Positions 57,501 to 64,000 of a stretch of 64,000 bases of DNA are shown piece after piece. The notes beneath the pieces are model-generated. The model was not told the DNA's origin, searched no databases, and worked only from the letters and a program-made list of their open reading frames with translations. The position numbers and the translations under genes were made by a program. This DNA is from Avena insularis. Its lineage: Eukaryota; Streptophyta; Magnoliopsida; Poales; Poaceae. Each line of letters opens with the position of its first letter. Position 1 is the stretch's first letter. Location: assembly GCA_023614405.1 (NCBI GenBank), contig CM042684.1:533308682-533372681 (forward strand), in the 5' to 3' direction.

Positions 57501-60500
57501 GTCAATTTTTGGTTTTTAACCGCCCACTTGTGTCCACCTAGGACTCGAGTTCTTGTCACCTGTTCCGAGATCGAGCGCGCTAACCACAGGTGGGGTGTGT
57601 GGGCGCCCCCATCGGCTTACTACCTGATTTCAAAGTATTGTATCGGGGGCCACAAAGTAGTTTGGGGCTTTATTACTATACTGTACTTATGCCATGCTTT
57701 ACTGCTTTATTTAAGATTGTGCGTGGAGCACCTATACTGTTTAGGATTGCGGAGTGTTTTCGCGGTATCGACAAGCCCAGTCACACTTTCGGGTTCCCAG
57801 TCGTTTACAGCCATTGACGCAAACCCTGGGTCCGTTCCGGAGCCGGCCAACTTTGTTGCGGGTAGCTTAGTGGGGTGGCCCCCATGTACTTGCTTTGGGT
57901 CTGGGAAACGTCATGACTTAGGCCCCGCCGACATACCGATGGGTGTATGTTAATTGATCTGGCAAAAAGGGTCGAAGTGCGTGTGGATACTTTGGTGCAC
58001 CCCTGCAGGGTTAAATCTTTTCGAAAAGTCGTGTCCGCGGTTATGGACGACTTGGAGCACAGTTTCTCGATCATAGACAACAATAACTAAAGTTTACTGT
58101 TATAATTTGACTTACATCTGAGATGACTAGTAAGTTGGATAACTGCCATGGAAAGATTAAATAAACACACAACCGTGTGAGTTTTCCTCGGCTTGACTTC
58201 CTCGTTTGGTCTCGAGGGGGAATACCAGGATGGGTATGTTTGGTGTTAGTATCAGGTGGTTTCGAATAGGTCTTTCTTATCCCTCTCTAATAGCCGACAG
58301 TTGAATCGAGTTTCTATAGATTGTTTAGTGCATGCTGCGCTGCCGCTTCAGTCCACCATACCTATGTAGGCGAGAGCCGCCGAATTCTAGCCTCCGCAGT
58401 GTCTTGGCCTCGATCGACGCCTCTTTTTCCTTTGCCCTTTGTCGACACCCCTTTTGTTTTAGCAGGTTTGAGCTCGACGTCGTTAGCAGGGTTACCCTTC
58501 CGGCTTGGCCTGGGCAGGGTTATGGACGCCAATGGTTATTCTTCAGGGCTCTTAGCCCCATTTGCATCTTGTCCGTAGTCGGACGCTCTATCGTTTTCAA
58601 GGTGGTTTGGATCTTTGTATATTATATCTGTATTCTTGACTCATTGAGTCGCTGTTGTATATATATATATCTGTTCTGTGGGTCCCATCGAGGACTGTTG
58701 TGTAATGTTATTACTTTGTTTTTCACCCGTACGAAAGTGCCTGGTGGGCGTCCTTGAATTATTTCTATGCGGGTTTGGCGGAAAGGGCTAAAACTTGCAT
58801 AGGGCCGATTTAAGGGTGTTACACCAAACTCCACCGAACTCTCCAGTTCTCTGCTGCCCAGCCTCCGACGTCGACGCTGCCCAAGGTCCCATCCCCACGC
58901 GGTGGTGGCACTGCTCGCGCCGGTGCTAGTACTGCCCGCGCGCCGCTACATGGGCGAGGCGGTCCTGCCACTGCAAGGTCGAGGTGCTGCCACTGCAAGC
59001 AGCCGTCGCCGTTGCTACAGACGAGGCAGAGCTGCTAGAGGCGGCGCTGCTACATGGGCGTAGGCGCCCGCTACTTGCGGGGTGCTGCCGCTGCAAGGTC
59101 GAGGTGCCGCCGCTCCAAGCAGCCGTCGCCGTTGCTACAGACGAGGCGGCGCCGCTACATGCAGGCGCCACCGCTGCTTCAAGGGCGAGGTGCTGCCGCT
59201 GCAAGCAGCCATCGTCGTTGCTACAGACGAGGCAGAGCTGCTACAGGCGACGCTGCTGCATGGGCGAGGCGGCGGCCGCATTGCGCCGCTACATGCGGCC
59301 GCCACCGCTGCTTCAAGGGCAAGGTGCTGCCGCTGCAAGGTCGAGGTGCCGCCACTCCAAGCAGCCATCGCCGTTGCTACAGATGAGGCGGCGCCGCTAC
59401 ATGGGCGAGGCGGCGTAGCTACATGCCGGCGCCGCCGCTGCTTCAAGGGCGAGGTGCTGCCGCTGCAAGCAGCCGTCGCCGTTGCTACAGGCGACGCTGC
59501 TACATGGGCGAGGCGGCGGCCGCATTGCGCCGCTACATGCGGCCGCCGCCGCTGCTTCAAGGGCAAGGTGCTGCCGCTGCAAGGTCGAGGTGCCGCCACT
59601 CCAAGAAGCCGTCGCCGTTGCTACAGATGAGGCGGCGCCGCTACATGGGCGAGGCGGCGCAGCTACATGCCGGCGCCGTCGCTGCTTCAAGGGCGAGGTG
59701 CTGCCGCTGCGTCGCTGTTGCTACAGACGAGGCAGAGCTGCTACACGAGCGAGGCAGTGTTGCTACATGTGGGCACCGCTGCTGCTACAAGGGCGATGTG
59801 TCGCTGCTACATGGGGCAACGGTGTTGCTGCGCGCCGACCACCGGCGTTGCTGCGAGCTGGCGTATTCTCCGGTGACGAGACGCTGCGTCCATTGGAGGC
59901 GAGCGAGGTGCTGCCAAGGGAAGGGAGCCATGAACGAGGACGCGGGGGTGCGGGATGGTGTTTTTTTTCCTTTTCCAGTGCGTGAATTATCTAGGTGGAC
60001 ACGTGTCGCCTCCTAGACCAGGAGGATGAAAACGTTTCGATCGTCCGGGGGACGCTTAGTGCTCCCCGATGAAATATCAGAGATGCAGCAAGTGTATGTA
60101 GGAATAGCGTGCGTACTTGCGGCAGATCATCTTGTCCGAGTTGTACTTATCTGCGAGGGCTTTGAGGCTGGGGTCGTAGCGCGGGAAGCCCCCGCCCTGG
60201 AGGCGAAGCACGAGATGGAGCGTGGACTCCCTGTGGATGCTGTAGTCGGCCAGGGTGCGGCCGTCCTCCAGCTGCTTCCCCGCGAAGATGAGGCGCTGCT
60301 GCTCCGGCGAGATGCCTACGGCCAAGACAGTGACACACAGCAGCAGATTAATTGAGTAAAACCTGTCGAGCAAATGCGAGGAAAGCCGTAGTAGTGCTAG
60401 GTATATACCTTCCTTGGCCTGGATCTTGGCCTTGACATCGGCGACGGTGTCGCTGTTCTCGACCTCGAGCGTCATGGTTTCCCCCGTCGGCGTCTTTGTG

Positions 60501-60529
60501 AAGATCTGCATCTTCAACGACTGCGCCAT
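54179..60529 (-). CDS. Divergent ubiquitin-60S ribosomal protein L40 fusion
   Basis: Such fusions supply ubiquitin and L40 after cleavage at the junction. Exons: 60529-60409, 60315-60117, 54514-54448, 54220-54179. Junctions are GT-AG, phases agree, and the total is 429 nt, 142 residues, without internal stop. Residues 1-6 (MAQSLK) precede the ubiquitin Met. In ubiquitin numbering, K6, K27, K29, K33 and K48 are kept, but position 11 is Glu, 63 is Arg and 74 is Gln (LRLQGGG), and roughly 20 positions differ from the normally near-invariant plant ubiquitin. The L40 part ([20 protein letters not shown]) keeps all four zinc cysteines but ends [13 protein letters not shown] rather than the usual Lys-rich tail. 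Intron 2 spans 5.6 kb because of a Mutator-like insertion. It could be a specialised paralogue or a gene under relaxed constraint. Intron 1 is 93 bp. Confidence 0.85.
54860..58823 (+). mobile_element. Gypsy solo LTR (3,964 bp) inside the MULE
   Basis: It starts TGTGGCGCCCCGC and ends GGGTGTTACA, with an exact 5-bp duplication, ccaaa, at 54855-54859 and 58824-58828. A single LTR with no internal region indicates loss by LTR-LTR recombination. Parts near 57.6-57.85 kb resemble the LTRs of the Gypsy element at 29.6-44.0 kb in translation ([13 protein letters not shown]), so the families are distantly related. The GC-rich frames at 55.4-56.2 kb are not genes. Confidence 0.88.
58930..59830. repeat. 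GC-rich higher-order tandem repeat in the MULE
   Basis: Words such as gctgccgctgcaag, cgccgttgctacaga, gctacatgggcgaggcggc and ccgctgcttcaagggc recur in a set order. A long unit starting ttgcgccgctacatgcggcc occurs at 59281 and again at 59525, a period of 244 bp, with shorter partial units before and after. Three overlapping frames stay open through it because no unit contains a stop codon in those phases. No protein domain is recognised. Confidence 0.85.
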
Positions 60530-60615
60530 GCCCCCTTTTTGTCTGCTTTAATTTGTTCCTCTTCGTCCAGTGATGAATCGTCGAAGGTGGTGGCGGCCGG
60601 TGCGCGCACCATGGT

Positions 60616-60623
60616 CTTTATAG
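60616..60623 (-). promoter_or_regulatory. Candidate TATA box of ubiquitin-L40
   Basis: Minus-strand CTATAAAG lies about 90 bp upstream of the ATG at 60529, at a normal distance for a plant promoter with a short leader. Confidence 0.6.
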
Positions 60624-60629
60624 GCGGAC

Positions 60630-60995
60630 GGACGGTAGCCGCTCGATCGGGACGTAGCGCGGCCGCCAAGTTACCGAACCGATAGAGAATCAAAGTGGTA
60701 ACGATTTCGGGATACGATCCAACTATCTTATATTTTCGCAGCAAACGACTTATCCACCCTTGGAATACGATCCCACGACACACGTAGGCATTGCCGAATA
60801 AAACCACACGAGTGTGCACAGGCCTTTTTCTTTTGAAATTTCGATAAACAAGCATTAAACGATCCGTTTTTTTCTTTTTATTATGGGGAGTTCAGAGAGA
60901 TTTATTCTACCAGAGCCGAAACTGATCTATAATACAATAAGCTGACCACTAGAAAGTCCCGAATATCCTCGGGCCAGCTATTAGTCACCTTTAGA
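60630..60995. other. Upstream region of ubiquitin-L40
   Basis: No gene is seen. It lies between the promoter and the next hAT element. Confidence 0.4.
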
Positions 60996-62279
60996 CAGGG
61001 CCGGTCCTGATATTTTAGGGGCCCGGGGCCGCCCTTAATATAAAAAATTGAGAAATACTAATAAATATTATACGCATAAAAAATATGTTGACAATAGCAC
61101 TTAAATGCATCCAAAAGTAGTAGGCATATCGAACAATTTATACATATTACCTTAAAAATCCTTCTAGCATTTCTCGATGCAAAGTCACTTATGATGGGCT
61201 CGATGTCGATGTCATCCAATAATTTCTTCTCGATTTATAATATTGCCAAACCATTTAACCTCTGTTGAGTCATTGTTGATCTTAGATAGTTCTTCAGCAA
61301 TTTTAACTTTGAAAAGCTTCTTTTCAGCCGATGCGACAGTCACATGGACAGTAAATAAGATGCGATAAGCAATAAATATATTAGGATAACAATCCACTTC
61401 TCTAACATGCTCAAAAATCTCCATACTAGACATTACTCCTTCTGGCAAGGTGTGAATCTCATCATCTTTAACTCAGCAATAAGATCATATACCTCAACAT
61501 CACATGGACGGCCCATGTGAGAGAAAGTTTTTGCAAATTTTCTGCAACCCTCTTCAAGTTCATTATCATTTAGCGCCTTTAGAGTGACCGAGCTCAATAA
61601 AAAACTAAAGATATCTTTAAACACCATGAGTTCTTTAAATCTATCATTCAAAGAAGTGATCGGCATATCAACCATAACAAAGAAATATTTAACTTGAAAA
61701 GCCTTCTCCGCTTCTAGAATTCCTTCTTGGCAATTACTTTCATCAAACTGAATTATTCCATTGATCGGGGCCCAGAAATAAGCAGAAAATATGATGAGTC
61801 GATGATGAGAAATCAAAATTAGGCAAAAATTATGAGTAAATAAGAACCCTAAATCGACCTTGCATCAAGTAGATTGGATTCTTACTGTTGTCCGTTGAAA
61901 TCAGGTCCTGGTTGGAATCGCCGCAGGCTAATCACCGATTCTCTACATCTAATCCTAATTGTTGAACACCGCCTGGCTGGTGCTTGTGCCGGCCTGGCCG
62001 CCTAGCCTGGGCGCAGCCGCGCAGGTCGCTCCGTCGCTATTAGCTAGCAGGGGTCAGGGAGGTAGGGAGATCGATCGATTCCTTTTCCCGAGCGTGCACC
62101 TGTCCTTTCCCTCATGTACCCAATCGCTAGAATAGAGGCCCACTAGGCCTTTTTTTTCAATCACTACACTGTAGCATATATGTATATATGTAGTACTATT
62201 AGAACATATGTAGTGTGGGGCCCTAGGATTTGGGGGCCCTGGGCGACCGCACACCCTGCCCACCCCAGGGCCGACATTG
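60996..62279 (-). mobile_element. hAT element with decayed transposase
   Basis: It starts CAGGGCCGGTCCTG and ends, inverted, CAATGTCGGCCCTGGGG. An 8-bp duplication, cctttaga, lies at 60988-60995 and 62280-62287. Subterminal tttaggggcccgggg / gatttgggggccctggg text is shared with the other two hAT elements of the window. Inside, two minus-strand frames carry hAT transposase C-terminal sequence. Confidence 0.88.
61212..61816 (-). pseudogene. hAT transposase C-terminal region, broken
   Basis: The minus frame 61816-61433 includes VDMPITSLNDRFKELMVFKD and TLKALNDNELEEGCRKF. Frame 61448-61212 continues with SSMEIFEHVREVDCYPN, IAYRILFTVHVTVASAEKKL (the dimerisation block) and FKVKIAEELSKI. Together they match the C-terminal half of plant TTF-type zinc-finger hAT transposases. 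A frameshift near 61445 separates them, a stop follows, and the N-terminal zinc finger and most of the catalytic domain are missing. Confidence 0.82.
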
Positions 62280-62399
62280 CCTTTAGACTGCAATCAAGCT
62301 TGGCACAAAGTAGAGCCGAATGGTTCGTTGATCTTGTTACACGTTTAATGTCGTGATCCATGGAAATTTTTCTAGAGATTAACAATCAGTATCCATCAC

Positions 62400-63113
62400 C
62401 ACCTTCGGAACCCCTCCCGGCTTGCAAAAATCGCACCGTCATGCAATGCCAGGGCTTCGGTAACAAGGGAATCAGAAATCCCTTCGTATAAGGTTTACTC
62501 CATGCTCCCAAGTATGCTCAGTGTGATCTCGCCACACCCCTAGCACCTCCTCTATAAGCATCGATAGACGAGCCACCGCTAGTGTTAATTTTGACAGCAT
62601 CTACATCTGGTGGCCGCCATCCATGGCCAGGCAAGATAGCAGTGTGTTTCTTAGTGATTTCAAGAACCGCTAACGCTTCCTTAGCCATCTTCAAAGATTG
62701 GACTATACCTTAACCCCCCTTGTCATGTGTCCAACTATTTCTTGAACTCTAGATTCCCCATATAATCATTATAATTTTGCGACAACATGAGCCAGAGAAC
62801 CTGCCATCACAGAAAATATCTCGTGACCAGGTTAAAGGACGAAGTCGTGGCATAGAAAAATCAATCCACACTTGCGCTTCCTCCCAGAATCTATGTGCAT
62901 GATCACAACAAGAGATCAGAGCAGATATTCATATGCAGCTAAGTAGATTTTACATCTGCTAAGTCGAGCAATGTGCCGATGTTTCAAAGTGCTTTCGACT
63001 AGAAGGATGCCATGCAAAACCCTCAACCAGAAAACCCCGACTTTTGGTACCAGACTCAGCTTCCATGAGGAAGACCACGTTTGTTTTTCATTACTTGAGG
63101 TTTCGGTAACCAT
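62400..63113 (-). pseudogene. Non-LTR retroelement relic: zf-RVT and RNase H parts
   Basis: The minus strand 63113-62916 encodes WKLSLVPKVGVFWLRVLHG and VESTLKHRHIA, like the zf-RVT region after plant LINE reverse transcriptases. About 300 bp further, 62640-62520 encodes GWRPPDVDAVKINTSGGSS and RGGARGVARSH, then after a stop YLGAWSKPY, like the plant RVT_3 RNase H domain. Several stops make it a relic. RT itself is not present, and element ends were not found. Confidence 0.55.
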
Positions 63114-63204
63114 CTCTTCATCTAGATCGAACTACTCGTTGCGACTCACTAGAGCACGATACGTTTCCTGCCTTTTCTAAAGACCAGGCCCAGAAATCCT
63201 CCCT

Positions 63205-64000
63205 CCCAATATGCCCTAAAGAAAAATAATAAATGATTATTATTTATTCCAATTGTTCATAATTATCATTTACCACTTTATGCCATAATTGTCGTGTCTT
63301 GATTGCGAGAATTAAAGAAAAACTCATAAGCACGTATAGAGAAATAAACATAACTATTTCTAGTCTCCAGGACTAGCTTATGTGTCATCTAATAATCAAG
63401 TTTTCCAGATTAGGGTATGGTTATCATAATACGGATACATATGACAATGAGGGCATATTGATGGTTGAACAAGGATGTTGAACCGAGCCAAGTTCTACGG
63501 TTACCATAAGATTAACATTGTCATAGTATTGGTATTTTGTAATTGTTGTTGTTGTACGAATTTTGTCCTTAGACCCTGAGAATATCAGATGTCTTCATTC
63601 TGGAAGATGTGTCTTGATTGGAATCAAACACTACTAACAAGGTGGCAATAAATGCGATATTTCAGATACATTGTAAATGTATGTTTAGACACACGATAGT
63701 TCAAGAGTGGAATTTTCACCTCCGGCGGTGGAGAGATACGCTCCAGGCCCTCTCGATATATTACTGTATCATTCATCGTCTGTCTAGGCACAGGGTGATG
63801 TGGATCATTGGGTACCGGAATATGGAAAATAGAAAACAGAACAAACCGTTAATGGATAACTTGCTATTGTAATCAAGATGTTGCTTTACGAGGATACCTA
63901 ATCATCTTACCTCGTGCTTTGTTATGTATCCCGGTGAAAAAGGATAGTGTACAACATCAATTGGTTCGCTCGATTCTATAATGTTTATGCCAGGGTCAAT
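63205..64000 (+). mobile_element. Angela-like Copia LTR, 5' edge eroded, continues past the window
   Basis: The start, aatatgccctaaagaaaaat followed by aataaatgattattattta, resembles the opening of Triticeae Angela/BARE-type LTRs (AATATGCCCTAGAGGCAATAA). Later text (ggtaccggaatatgg near 63810) is also typical. The TG start is missing or mutated and no coding part is in view. Confidence 0.5.

Larger units (their letters stand above)
54677..60067. mobile_element. Mutator-like element (non-autonomous MULE) in ubiquitin-L40 intron 2
   Basis: An exact 9-bp repeat, gatgaaata, lies at 54668-54676 and 60068-60076. The enclosed unit has long imperfect inverted ends: ggaaaacgataaggatcctc on the left and, inverted, ggggagcactaagcgtcccc on the right, continuing alike for about 40 bp (gacaatcg / gacgatcg; cttttatc / gttttcatc). 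A 9-bp duplication plus long ends are the MULE signature. Without the inner solo LTR it is about 1.4 kb. No MURA-type transposase is seen; the interior is a GC-rich tandem repeat. Confidence 0.82.

Noticed and set aside
59082..59630. 182-codon plus frame with repeated VATDEA words
   Set aside because: It is one of several overlapping frames through a tandem repeat; no independent coding evidence.
60514..60612. Upstream ATG in a good context (ACCATGG) overlapping the ubiquitin-L40 start in another frame
   Set aside because: It lies only a few bases downstream of the TATA box, so it should be upstream of the transcription start and not in the mRNA.

Overview
The window is plant nuclear DNA, almost certainly from a grass of the Triticeae (wheat, barley, Aegilops group). 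The reasons are Stowaway MITEs with the CTCCCTCCG terminus, an Au-type SINE tail, nested large LTR retrotransposons, an intron-rich SMC3 gene, and long intergenic stretches built of repeats. No bacterial operon logic applies.

Layout: 1-7.4 kb holds a frame-shifted CAF1-like deadenylase gene (+), Stowaway MITEs, an LTR-like relic and a short LINE derivative with a perfect 13-bp target duplication. 7.4-14 kb is a cluster of three broken F-box gene copies: one 3' fragment and a tail-to-tail inverted pair. The minus-strand copy is split by a small hAT element. 16-28.4 kb is a complete cohesin SMC3 gene on the minus strand. I assembled 28 coding exons that sum to exactly 1204 codons plus a stop. 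It has two U12-type introns (one AT-AC, one GT-AG), two GC-AG introns and several small transposons in its introns. 29.0-44.6 kb is a short LINE split by a roughly 14.4-kb Gypsy chromovirus with 4.4-4.6-kb LTRs, a visible tRNA-iMet primer site and a decayed gag-pol.

45.5-47.3 kb is a PIF/Harbinger-type element (TTA duplication) that carries an AP2/ERF-like domain and a nested hAT element. 47.9-54.6 kb is a direct duplication of the last two exons of a ubiquitin-L40 gene. It flanks a truncated Copia element whose leader/LTR was itself hit by a 999-bp Harbinger derivative. 54.2-60.5 kb is an apparently intact ubiquitin-ribosomal protein L40 fusion gene (minus strand, 142 aa). Its ubiquitin moiety is unusually divergent, and its second intron was expanded to 5.6 kb by a Mutator-like element that contains a Gypsy solo LTR and a GC-rich 244-bp tandem repeat. 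61-64 kb holds a hAT element, an RNase H/zf-RVT relic of a non-LTR retroelement, and the start of an Angela-like Copia LTR.

Only SMC3 (sister-chromatid cohesion) and ubiquitin-L40 (60S ribosome/ubiquitin supply) look like functional genes. CAF1-like may be a pseudogene or carry a sequence error. Everything else is repeats or relics. Exon boundaries were read by eye from splice motifs, frame and family similarity. No alignment or database search was run.
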